The position numbers and the translations under genes are program-made. From Calditrichota bacterium (GTDB lineage Bacteria; Calditrichota; Calditrichia; Calditrichales; J004), in NCBI GenBank assembly GCA_013112635.1, contig JABFGF010000001.1, positions 744,001-808,000 of the forward strand: a DNA stretch of 64,000 bases, in the 5' to 3' direction. How positions within the stretch are numbered: position 1 is the first letter of the stretch; every line of letters begins with the position of its first letter. Below are positions 34,330 to 42,754 of the stretch, in pieces. The notes under the pieces are model-generated. The model did no database searches. It was not told the origin of the DNA and saw nothing but the letters and a program-made list of their open reading frames with translations.

Positions 34330-36171
34330 ATGTACAAAATCCCGCAAGAAAAAATAGAAGAAGTCCGTTCGTCAATCAATATTGTTCACTACATTACGCA
34401 GTTTATAAATCTGAAAAAAGAAGGACGCAACTTTAAAGGATTATGCCCTTTTCATCATGAAAAAACACCCTCTTTTGTGGTAAGTCCGGAGAAACAATTT
34501 TACCATTGTTTTGGGTGTGGCAAAGGTGGCAATCTGTTCAGCTTTATCATGGATTATGAAAAGCTGCCTTTTGTTGATGCTATTACTAAAGCCGCCGACT
34601 TTGCAGGAATCGTTTTACCCAAACCCGAGCAAAAAAGTCCGGAACAAATAAGTCGTACCCAGGCCCTGTACGATATCAATCACCTTACCTGTACTTTTTT
34701 TGAAAATCAATTACATCTCCCGCAAAACAAAGCCCGGCTGGAATATTTTTTAGGTCGAAAACTATCTGAAAAAACCATTAAAAAATTCAGGCTTTCCTAT
34801 GCTCCGGATTCGTTTGATTTACTATTGAAATATTTCAAAGAGAATTCTGCAAACCTGAAACTTGCTGAAGAATTGGGTCTGATACAGAAAAAACAAAATA
34901 GTGAAGAATTCTATGTAAAATTTCGGCATCGTATGATGTTTCCGTTTTTTAATATTGCCGGAAAAATAATTGGATTTGGCGGACGCAAGTTAAATGAAGA
35001 GCAGCAGCCAAAATATTTAAACTCTCCCGAGAGTGAAATATATAAAAAAGGTTTGACCCTTTACGGCCTGCATCATGCAATTCAAAGTATCCGTGAACAA
35101 GATTTTATTATTTTAGTAGAGGGATATTTTGATCTTTTAAGATTGGTTGAAGCTGGTCAAAAAAATGTTGTGGCCAGTAGTGGAACGGCGCTTACGGACC
35201 AACAAGCCCGCTTAATGGCACGCTACTCCAAAAATATTTATATCGCCTACGATGGTGACGCTGCTGGGATAAAAGCCGCAATCCGCAATGCACAGATCAT
35301 AGAAAACCAGGAATTAAATGCCTACATTGTACCGATGCCCGAAGGCGAAGATCCGGATGATTTTGTTTTGCAACATGGTCTAAAAAAATTTCATGAGCTG
35401 CTAAAACAAAAAACTTTACCAATAGAATTTCAGCTGAATAATTATGTAAAATTAAATCCTAATCCCTCGCTTGAAGAAAAAGACAATTTTATTTCTCAGG
35501 TTTTAGGTGAGCTCGTTTCATTTAAAAGCGCCAGCAAAGCCGGGCTCTACATTCACCACTTAGCAGACAGAATGCAGGTAAGCGAAGCAATGCTTGTTAC
35601 AGAAGTAAATCGTTTAAAACAACGACAGGCCCGCTTTAATAAAGGTAGGCAAAAAACGGATGAGCCGACTGATGAAATCCCGGAAGAAAAACAATCGATA
35701 AAGCGAGGTGCGCACAAGGCAGAAGAGGGACTTTTGGAACTACTGCTAAACGCCGGGGCAGATACCCAAAACTATGTAATTGAGCATGTTTCCATTAACC
35801 TTTTTGAAAATGAAGATTATTCTGGTTTGTATGATCACATCATACACGATATTGAAGAGCACGGCTCAGTTGATGTACAGAAGCTTTTTGAAAATCAGGA
35901 ATTGAACAAAAACCAGCATTTGATTTTAACACGCTTAACCATAAATCCATTAAGCAATGAAATGAAACATGCGGTTGGGTGTATTTTTCAGTTAAAAAAA
36001 TGGAGCCTTGAAAAACAAGAACGCGATATACAGCAACATATAAAAATGGATGACTCTGAAGAATCGGCCATGCATTACACATTTGAATTGGCAAAGCTGA
36101 ACAAAGAGAAACAAAAACTTAATAAAGATTATTTAGAGGATCTGAAAACTTACAGATCTGATGACGATTAG
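34330..36171 (+). CDS. dnaG: DNA primase
   Basis: Makes RNA primers at the replication fork. 613 residues: zinc-binding domain (CPFHHEKTPSF then FYHCFGCGKGG, near 37-66), catalytic core with Toprim residues (ILVEGYFDLLRLVEAGQ, IYIAYDGDAAGIKAA), and a helical C-terminal helicase-interaction domain from about residue 460. The primase signature FRHRMMFPFFNIAGKIIGFG is present. There is no clear Shine-Dalgarno. It lies apart from rpoD, unlike the macromolecular synthesis operon of enterobacteria. Confidence 0.96.
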   Translation: MYKIPQEKIEEVRSSINIVHYITQFINLKKEGRNFKGLCPFHHEKTPSFVVSPEKQFYHCFGCGKGGNLFSFIMDYEKLPFVDAITKAADFAGIVLPKPEQKSPEQISRTQALYDINHLTCTFFENQLHLPQNKARLEYFLGRKLSEKTIKKFRLSYAPDSFDLLLKYFKENSANLKLAEELGLIQKKQNSEEFYVKFRHRMMFPFFNIAGKIIGFGGRKLNEEQQPKYLNSPESEIYKKGLTLYGLHHAIQSIREQDFIILVEGYFDLLRLVEAGQKNVVASSGTALTDQQARLMARYSKNIYIAYDGDAAGIKAAIRNAQIIENQELNAYIVPMPEGEDPDDFVLQHGLKKFHELLKQKTLPIEFQLNNYVKLNPNPSLEEKDNFISQVLGELVSFKSASKAGLYIHHLADRMQVSEAMLVTEVNRLKQRQARFNKGRQKTDEPTDEIPEEKQSIKRGAHKAEEGLLELLLNAGADTQNYVIEHVSINLFENEDYSGLYDHIIHDIEEHGSVDVQKLFENQELNKNQHLILTRLTINPLSNEMKHAVGCIFQLKKWSLEKQERDIQQHIKMDDSEESAMHYTFELAKLNKEKQKLNKDYLEDLKTYRSDDD

Positions 36172-36305
36172 TTTTATTTTGGAGCGCGTCAAACTGTGTT
36201 GATGTACCAAATTAATAGCTTTAAAAAGGGATTTTGTGTATTAAAAATATTCTGAATTAACACAATTAATTCAATCCAAAACCCCAGATATAAAAAAAGT
36301 GCACT

Positions 36306-37337
36306 ATGGACAACAAATTAAAAAGCAGATTATTTGAAATTAATAAAGACCTTCTAACCAATTATCCTTTAAAAGAATTTACCACATTTAATATTGGCGG
36401 GCCGGCAGATTTTGTAATGGTTGCTTCTTCAATTCAGCAAATAACCGAGACAATCAAAACATGCTCTGAATTTAAAATACCAGTAAAAATTCTGGGTGGA
36501 GGGAGCAATGTTTTAATTTCAGATTCAGGATATCGAGGAGTAATAATCATCAATAGGTTTTCTGAATGGTCGGTGTTAAAAAACGATCTGTTTGATGAAA
36601 AACGTCCAAAAACGAAAGCGCGTCTTACAACGGTTGGCGACCAGTTTTATTCAACTGATGGATTGGAGTATTCAGACGAGAAGGCTGACCAAATAAGAAT
36701 AAAAACTTCTTCAGGAATGCGGCTTATTCCATTTATTAAAACTTTATTTCAAAACAAAATTACCGGGTTGCAATGGTTTTCCGGAATTCCCGCAAGCATT
36801 GGCGGCGCAATTTACATGAACATCCACGGAGGCAATTACTTTTTTGGTGATTTTGTCCACTCTGCTCTATTGTTTGATGGCAGGCAACTAAAACAGGTTG
36901 ACCGTGAATATTTTAAATTTGATTATGACTGGAGCATTTTGCACGAGACAAATGAGATTATTCTTGAAGCTGAATTAAATTTGTTTATGGGTGATGTTGA
37001 TCAAGCCAAAGATCTCTCAACAAACTGGGCCCGGCGAAAATCTTTGCAACCGCAAAAATCTGTTGGGTGTGTTTTTCGAAACCTGACAGAAATGGAGCAA
37101 GAAAAGTTCAATCTGCCAACATCCTCAATCGGTTATTTAATAGATAAAGTTTTAGGATTAAAAGGAATGCAAAAAGGTGGAGCAACTATTTCAGCAAAAC
37201 ATGCGGCATTTATTGAAAACACAGGGTTAGCCAGCTCAGACGATGTTTATTTTTTATACAATATGATTTTAGAAAAAGCAGAGTCACAAATTGGACTAAA
37301 ACTCATTCCTGAGATTGAATTTATCGGGGACTTTTAA
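36306..37337 (+). CDS. murB: UDP-N-acetylenolpyruvoylglucosamine reductase
   Basis: FAD enzyme that reduces the enolpyruvyl group to make UDP-MurNAc. 343 residues: FAD-binding FTTFNIGGPADFVMV and VKILGGGSNVLISD, substrate domain WFSGIPASIGGAIYMN. The proton-donor region reads QKSVGCVFRNL, with cysteine where E. coli has serine, a common variant. An insertion of about 35 residues after residue 90 is unusual. It pairs with murA 126 bases downstream, so two consecutive peptidoglycan-precursor steps lie together. Confidence 0.94.
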   Translation: MDNKLKSRLFEINKDLLTNYPLKEFTTFNIGGPADFVMVASSIQQITETIKTCSEFKIPVKILGGGSNVLISDSGYRGVIIINRFSEWSVLKNDLFDEKRPKTKARLTTVGDQFYSTDGLEYSDEKADQIRIKTSSGMRLIPFIKTLFQNKITGLQWFSGIPASIGGAIYMNIHGGNYFFGDFVHSALLFDGRQLKQVDREYFKFDYDWSILHETNEIILEAELNLFMGDVDQAKDLSTNWARRKSLQPQKSVGCVFRNLTEMEQEKFNLPTSSIGYLIDKVLGLKGMQKGGATISAKHAAFIENTGLASSDDVYFLYNMILEKAESQIGLKLIPEIEFIGDF

Positions 37338-37378
37338 TTATAAAAATGTGGTTGATCGTAACTAATTATATTTGGTTG

Positions 37379-37438
37379 AGGCGCGATTAATTTAGAACAG
37401 ATAACACATTAGGTAGAGGCACGATTAATTGCGCCTCT
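37379..37438. repeat. GAGGCGCGATTAAT-type palindromic repeats upstream of murA
   Basis: A near-perfect 24-base palindrome lies at 37415-37438: AGAGGCACGATT and AATTGCGCCTCT, with two mismatched pairs. A degenerate direct copy of one arm (GAGGCGCGATTAAT) begins at 37379. The palindrome ends 25 bases before the murA ATG. Similar GTAGAGGCGCGATTAAT palindromes are familiar to me as dispersed repeats in other bacteria; copy number here needs the whole genome. Confidence 0.55.
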
Positions 37439-37463
37439 ATGGAAATATATAAATAGGAATACT

Positions 37464-38726
37464 ATGTCAAAATTTGTTATTAATGGCGGTAAAAAACTAT
37501 CCGGTGAAATAACCGTTGCCGGAAATAAAAACGCTGCTTTACCAATTATTGCAGCAACCATCTTAACCGATGAAGATTGCATTCTTGAAAATGTACCCGA
37601 TATTCGTGATGTACAAGCCATATTTGATATAGCCATGGATATCGGAAAAAATGTTGAGCAAATAGATTCTTCAGTTTATAAAATCAGCGGAACTGCCTCA
37701 AATCCGCACCCCAACCCGGAACTTGTGCAGAAATTACGTGCATCGATTTTATTTTTAGGCGCCTTGCTGGCCAAAACCGGGAAAGCATCAATTGCCCCAC
37801 CGGGAGGATGTGTGATTGGCCGACGCCACATTGCTCCACATTTTGAGGCATTAACAGATCTTGGCATGGAAATAGAAATTGGCGAACATGCATACTTTGG
37901 TAAAAGAATTGAGCAAAAAGATAGCACAACTTTTTTACACGAAACATCTGTTACTGCAACGGAAAATGCAATGCTTGCTGCATCAACATCTCCAAATAAA
38001 ACTATTATAGAAAATGCTGCTTGTGAACCGCATGTTGCTGATTTGGCAAAGATGCTGCAAAAAATGGGTGTCTCTATAAATGGCATTGGATCTAACCGGA
38101 TGGAAATCCAGGGAGTAAAAAAGTTAAAAGGAGTCAGGCATCGTATTTCATCAGATTATATTGAAACAGGAACTTTTGCGATTTTGGCAGCAAGCACAAA
38201 TAGCGTTTTAACTTTAAATAATATTGAACCGGAACACATGCAAATGACCGGTTTTTTGTTCAATAAAATGGGCATTGAACTTGATTTTTTGGCAGACCAA
38301 AAAAGTATGACAGTAAAACCCAATCCGTTAAAAAGCCCCGGGAAAAAAATACAGGTTGGATTATGGCCCAACTTCCCAACCGATCTGATGAGCCCGATGA
38401 TAGTTTTAGCAACCCAGGCAGAAGGCACAACACTTTGCCATGATTGGATGTTTGAATCGCGAATGTTTTTTGTTGATAAACTTATTGCCATGGGAGCGGA
38501 TATTACTTTATGCGACCCGCACCGTGCTTTGGTCTCGGGTCCAACACAACTTCGTGGCCAAAACTTAAGTAGCCCGGATATTCGCGCAGGGATTGCGCTG
38601 GTTATTGCTGCCCTATCAGCTCGTGGAGAAAGTGAAATTGCCAATGCCGAACTCGTTGACAGGGGTTATCAAAATATTGTGGATAGATTAAAAAATCTTG
38701 GAGCAGATATCCGACGGGAAAAGTAG
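37464..38726 (+). CDS. murA: UDP-N-acetylglucosamine 1-carboxyvinyltransferase
   Basis: Transfers enolpyruvate from PEP to UDP-GlcNAc, the first committed peptidoglycan step. 420 residues, standard length. ITVAGNKNAALPIIAATIL is the N-terminal signature. The catalytic loop reads PPGGCVIGRRHI with the nucleophilic cysteine near residue 116, so the fosfomycin-target cysteine is kept. C-terminal DLMSPMIVLATQAEG and IRAGIALVIAALSARGES are also clear. AGGAATACT precedes the ATG. Confidence 0.96.
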   Translation: MSKFVINGGKKLSGEITVAGNKNAALPIIAATILTDEDCILENVPDIRDVQAIFDIAMDIGKNVEQIDSSVYKISGTASNPHPNPELVQKLRASILFLGALLAKTGKASIAPPGGCVIGRRHIAPHFEALTDLGMEIEIGEHAYFGKRIEQKDSTTFLHETSVTATENAMLAASTSPNKTIIENAACEPHVADLAKMLQKMGVSINGIGSNRMEIQGVKKLKGVRHRISSDYIETGTFAILAASTNSVLTLNNIEPEHMQMTGFLFNKMGIELDFLADQKSMTVKPNPLKSPGKKIQVGLWPNFPTDLMSPMIVLATQAEGTTLCHDWMFESRMFFVDKLIAMGADITLCDPHRALVSGPTQLRGQNLSSPDIRAGIALVIAALSARGESEIANAELVDRGYQNIVDRLKNLGADIRREK

Positions 38727-38754
38727 GAAGTTGGAAAAAACTAAGAATCATAAT

Positions 38755-39465
38755 ATGAGAATCAATAAAATAAAGTACAAAAAAGCTGCCATCGTTTTGG
38801 GAGGCGGGATTAAAATTACAAAAGACCCTGAACATAAACGTGTCTACGAGCCGGAAAACCAGGTAAAAGACAGACTGGGCAAAGCCCTGCAATTATATCT
38901 GGATGGCCAGGTGGGTTTTATTATCACGACAGGAAATTACTCCAAACGAGTCGGCATTGATTCTTCCGTCATCGGACCAAAAAATGAAGCAGAAGTTGGC
39001 AAAGAATACTTACTGCAAAACTTTGTGACCAATTCTAAAACTATTAAAAACCAGTTTGCTGCAAAAATCCTATTTGAGAAAAAATCTCTGGATACCATTG
39101 GCAATGCCTGGTTTTCTAAACAGGAATGCTTGATTCCTAACAATATAAAAGAGTGCATAATAATCACTTCCGATTTCCATTTGGAGCGCAGCAAACTTTG
39201 CTTTGATTGGGTTTTAGGCCCAGAATATAAAATTGATTATATCGGTCTTGATTCAGATTTAAAAGACAATCCTGAACGCAGAAAAGTTGAAGACGTTTTC
39301 AGCCGATTTATGCGAGAGCAGTTAATAAATTCAATTTCCGCCGGTGATGATGAACAAATTGGCAAATTTATGAAAACGGAACACCTTGTTTACTGCATGT
39401 CCGAAAGAAGCGAAGCACAGTTTAATGCCTGCATGGAAACAGCATCAATTACGGCAGGTTACTAG
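38755..39465 (+). CDS. DUF218 (YdcF-like) protein
   Basis: 236 residues from ATG 38755; an in-frame ATG at 38698 would overlap murA. Family signatures: KAAIVLGGGIKI at the N-terminus, GFIITTGNYSKRVG, EKKSLDTIGNAWFSKQ and IIITSDFHLERSKLCFDWVLG. DUF218 members bind nucleotide-like cofactors or act in envelope biogenesis; the precise role is unknown. There is no signal peptide, unlike the membrane-bound SanA/ElyC branch. It follows murA by 28 bases and may be co-transcribed. Confidence 0.8.
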   Translation: MRINKIKYKKAAIVLGGGIKITKDPEHKRVYEPENQVKDRLGKALQLYLDGQVGFIITTGNYSKRVGIDSSVIGPKNEAEVGKEYLLQNFVTNSKTIKNQFAAKILFEKKSLDTIGNAWFSKQECLIPNNIKECIIITSDFHLERSKLCFDWVLGPEYKIDYIGLDSDLKDNPERRKVEDVFSRFMREQLINSISAGDDEQIGKFMKTEHLVYCMSERSEAQFNACMETASITAGY

Positions 39466-39582
39466 AGTTTTTATTGTGGATATAAGGGTGGGAAATTAAT
39501 CAGTTGATTTTTCGAGATATAACTATTATAGTTAGGACAATGTAAGACATTTTCTACTTCAAAAATTAATCTGAGAACTTTA

Positions 39583-40920
39583 ATGCAAAAATTCAAACTA
39601 CTAGCACTGTTTGTTTTCCTATTTAATTTTATACTTGCCTCTACTCTAGACACACTCATCATTAAAACAAAAAGAGTTAAAGGTTTTGGCCCAATGGGGC
39701 TTAGCTTTTCTTCACTCAAAACATTGGCAAAAGATAATATTTGGTATTCATGTATTCCCAAAATCAAAAATATTCCAGATAGTTTGGATCGGTTCATGTT
39801 TGCCACCGAAGAAATGGACTTTTTACAACACACTTATCAAAATTATCACCTAGGAAATATTTCAGATAAACGGTTCAATTACTTAAAAAAATCATGGGAT
39901 TGGGATCCGGATACTCTCAAGTACACAAAAAATTTTGTTGAGGTAAATGTTGCAATAGCTGCCGGTATAAACAAAGAAGGCAATGTAATTGTTTACGTTG
40001 ATAGAAATAATAACTACGACTTAGGAGATGATTACCAATTAATATTACCTCCCAAATTACCCGGGCAAAAATTCTGGGGTCGATATAATGATGATGTTCC
40101 GATTGAAGTTGAATTTGAATATTTTGATGGATCATCAATTAAAAAATCTAAAACATGGCTATATATCGATTATTCTGTAAATCAATATATGCTTCCAGAT
40201 TCATTATCAAATTCTTTGCCGGTTGAATTAACAATTGGTATTGCTGAGCACCGCATTGCTGAGTTTAAAATAGATGGCGAAAGTTATAAAGTTGGTATTC
40301 AAAACGATCGTGCTGTTTATAGAAAATACACTACTCTTAAACTTATTACAGAGAATAATCAAGGACTAAGGCCGTTCGACACAAGTTCTAACATTAGATT
40401 AGGGGAATTACTAAAGCTTGGAGCTAAATATTTTAAATTTGCGAATGTTAGTTTGGACGGAAAGTATTTAACTTTGATTAAAGACAGCGATGTTTACGTC
40501 AAAGGAGGAAGCCAGGTTGGGTTTAAGGCAATCAACTTCGAAGCAACCGCAATAAATGGTGAAAGGGTTAATCTAAATGATCTAAGAGGAAAATATGTTT
40601 TTTTAGATTTTTGGGGAACCTGGTGTGGCCCGTGCCGCCAAGAAATTCCAAAGTTAAAAGAAATATATGACAAATATAAAAACAACAATTTTGTAATGCT
40701 TGGAATAGCCCTGGATAATTTAGAGGCTTTAAATAAATATATTCGCGATGAAGATATTCTTTGGCCTCAAATTCTCCAGGATGAATCGCATGAAATTATA
40801 AATTTGTATAATGTTAAAGCCTACCCCACTACTTTTTTAATAGATCCGGAAGGAATTATTATTGACAAAAGTTTTAGTGCTAAAGCTTTAGAAAGCAAAC
40901 TAAAAGAGCTTTTTAAATAA
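39583..40920 (+). CDS. Exported TlpA/ResA-like thioredoxin-domain protein
   Basis: 445 residues with signal peptide 1-18 (LFVFLFNFILAS). Residues 20-290 are a beta-rich N-terminal region with an EF-hand-like loop (VDRNNNYDLGDD). Residues about 305-445 are a thioredoxin fold of the AhpC/TSA-TlpA type, with active-site WGTWCGPCRQE near 345, CXXC intact, and the cis-proline in VKAYPTTFLIDP. It probably reduces or isomerises disulfides in the periplasm. FCB genomes carry many such proteins, so the client is unknown. Confidence 0.83.
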   Translation: MQKFKLLALFVFLFNFILASTLDTLIIKTKRVKGFGPMGLSFSSLKTLAKDNIWYSCIPKIKNIPDSLDRFMFATEEMDFLQHTYQNYHLGNISDKRFNYLKKSWDWDPDTLKYTKNFVEVNVAIAAGINKEGNVIVYVDRNNNYDLGDDYQLILPPKLPGQKFWGRYNDDVPIEVEFEYFDGSSIKKSKTWLYIDYSVNQYMLPDSLSNSLPVELTIGIAEHRIAEFKIDGESYKVGIQNDRAVYRKYTTLKLITENNQGLRPFDTSSNIRLGELLKLGAKYFKFANVSLDGKYLTLIKDSDVYVKGGSQVGFKAINFEATAINGERVNLNDLRGKYVFLDFWGTWCGPCRQEIPKLKEIYDKYKNNNFVMLGIALDNLEALNKYIRDEDILWPQILQDESHEIINLYNVKAYPTTFLIDPEGIIIDKSFSAKALESKLKELFK

Positions 40921-41007
40921 TGAAATAAAAACTAAAAAACCCACCTATTAAGAACGAGTATTTCTGCTAATCCAAAAAAAAAGTTATAACAAGGAGTTTA
41001 ATTTCCC

Positions 41008-41655
41008 ATGCTGATTAGCCACAGAAAGAAGTTCATTTATACAAAGACATCCAAAACCGCGGGGACATCTGTTGAATCTTATTTTGAGAAATTTTGTATG
41101 CCGGAAGGCGAATGGGAGTTTTCACATGGAAGAGAAGAATATATTAGCGCAACCGGGATCATTGGTTTTCGTGGTACTAATGCAGCAAGCAAAGAATGGC
41201 GGAATCATTTATCGGCGGCAGAAATAAAGAACAAAATCGGGGCCTCAATTTGGGATAATTATTTCAAATTCTGTGTTGTCAGAAATCCGTTTGATAAACT
41301 TCTATCCGGTTTCTTTTTTAATAAAGAAAAAAATGAAGATCAAGATACAATTCTTCAGTTCCGAAATTGGCTTAAAAATGGTGGGCGGGTTATGGATCGA
41401 GACAGGTATGTTATCGGCGATAATATTTGTATGGATTATTTTATCAAATATGAAAATCTTGAAGAAGGAATAAACCATGTTTGCAAGAAATTAGAGCTAC
41501 CTTTTGAACCATCTACAATTCCAAAACTTAAAACAGGTTACCGCAAAAAGACTATTCCTATAAACAAATTTTATGATGAGGAATCAATCCAATTAGTGAA
41601 GTCTGCATATTCATTTGAATTGAACTATTTTAATTATTCCATGCCAGAAAATTAA
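41008..41655 (+). CDS. Sulfotransferase family protein
   Basis: 215 residues. The N-terminal PAPS 5'-phosphosulfate loop reads FIYTKTSKTAGTSVES, and the 3'-phosphate site reads FCVVRNPFDKLLSGFFF near residue 90, the layout of PF03567-type sulfotransferases. A C-terminal GYRKKTIPINKFY tail follows. A good Shine-Dalgarno (AAGGAG) precedes the ATG. Likely acceptors are cell-surface glycans or lipids. No sulfate-activation or glycan genes are near, so the acceptor is unknown. Confidence 0.82.
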   Translation: MLISHRKKFIYTKTSKTAGTSVESYFEKFCMPEGEWEFSHGREEYISATGIIGFRGTNAASKEWRNHLSAAEIKNKIGASIWDNYFKFCVVRNPFDKLLSGFFFNKEKNEDQDTILQFRNWLKNGGRVMDRDRYVIGDNICMDYFIKYENLEEGINHVCKKLELPFEPSTIPKLKTGYRKKTIPINKFYDEESIQLVKSAYSFELNYFNYSMPEN

Positions 41656-41665
41656 ATCAAAAGAT

Positions 41666-42175
41666 TTAAGCGATTAGGGAAATTGTAGATTGGATATCTG
41701 CTAAGTTATCACCTGTACCGGATTGGTTGTAAATGCGGTTTTCTTTTTGTTTTGTCTCCTGGATTTCTCTTTGAGCATCCTGTTCCATTTGACGGGCTTT
41801 AGAAGCTACTGACCTGTCTTCGCTTGAAGGATCTGCAGGTGCTAAGGCAGCCTCCTGAATTTGCTTTGCTTTTTTTACTGTTTTTTCAGGATCAGCTTCT
41901 TTTGAGGTATCAATTTCAACAGAGCCTTCCACAGCATATTGCCTGCCATCCGGACCCGTTTCAAACTCATATTTCGGGCTGCTAGTCAAGCCACCACCTG
42001 CACTAACGTGTGCTTGCTCATGGCGTCGTACTTCCTGATCGCGTTGTTTTAAATCAGCAACCTTTTCTTGTTCTTCGGGGGATAATTGATTTTGATTGTT
42101 TTGAGTTTCGATATGCTGGGTTTGACTTGAAGAATGTAAATCAGCAATACTATGGATACGTCCTTGTATTTCCAT
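41666..42175 (-). CDS. SprA-related putative metalloprotease
   Basis: 169 residues. Central RRHEQAHVSAGGGLTSSPKY contains a HEXXH-like HEQAH, and the following EVDTS-type segment (AVEGSVEIDTSKEADPEKTV) matches the SprA-related/CJM1_0395 putative metalloprotease family. The N-terminus is Gln/Glu-rich and no signal peptide is seen. Proteolysis has not been shown for most members. It is convergent with the sulfotransferase gene, ten bases apart. Confidence 0.75.
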   Translation of the reverse strand: MEIQGRIHSIADLHSSSQTQHIETQNNQNQLSPEEQEKVADLKQRDQEVRRHEQAHVSAGGGLTSSPKYEFETGPDGRQYAVEGSVEIDTSKEADPEKTVKKAKQIQEAALAPADPSSEDRSVASKARQMEQDAQREIQETKQKENRIYNQSGTGDNLADIQSTISLIA

Positions 42176-42379
42176 TTCGCCTGTCCTAGATATTTTTCTA
42201 TATATTTAGAATTTATCGGAGGTCAACCAGAAATCTTAATAACTTGTAGCTTCAAACTCCTTTTTTAACCAATGTTGGATTCAAAAAAAGATATAAAAAT
42301 TCTTGACCTTTTTAGGTTTATATATTATCGTAAGGAAAATAACATAAACAATAAAATATTCATTTATCTGGAGAAAATC

Positions 42380-42703
42380 ATGAAGAAAAGACAATATAGC
42401 TTATTACTTATTTTAGCTATTGGACTGTTTTCTATTCAATGTGTTGAAAAAACTTCAACAACAAATATAGTGGATATTACTATTTCAATCACTGATACAG
42501 AGACTGTAATATTAAATGATAAACCGGTTTTGATTGTCGACTTAGCAAAGCGTTTGAAAGATTTTGATAAATCTTCAAAAGTAAAAATACTACCAAAGAA
42601 GAATACAAAAATGGTTACATTAAATGAAGTATTTAAGGCAATCCGAACAGAAGGGTTTGCAAATATCGAAAATCATCAAGCTGAAGAATTGGCCACAAAA
42701 TGA
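42380..42703 (+). CDS. Lipoprotein with ExbD/TolR-like periplasmic domain
   Basis: 107 residues from ATG 42380, preferred over an earlier ATG at 42272 because GGAGAAAATC precedes it and a lipoprotein signal starts there (MKKRQYSLLLILAIGLFSIQC, lipid C21). The mature part (VDITISITDTETVILNDKPV ... KVKILPKKNT ... VFKAIRTEGFANI) follows the ExbD/TolR periplasmic fold wording: a beta strand with a residue-NDKPV turn, a helix, a strand, and a final helix ending in EGF-N-I. The transmembrane helix of ExbD is replaced by the lipid anchor. No ExbB is near. Confidence 0.55.
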   Translation: MKKRQYSLLLILAIGLFSIQCVEKTSTTNIVDITISITDTETVILNDKPVLIVDLAKRLKDFDKSSKVKILPKKNTKMVTLNEVFKAIRTEGFANIENHQAEELATK

Positions 42704-42754
42704 GATAGAGAAAATACTCAAAAAACCTATTGAGATATCTTAGGAAAACCCGAG

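Noticed and set aside
37676-38086. Antisense ORF opposite murA
   Set aside because: It is a shadow of the murA coding frame without ribosome site or recognisable domain.
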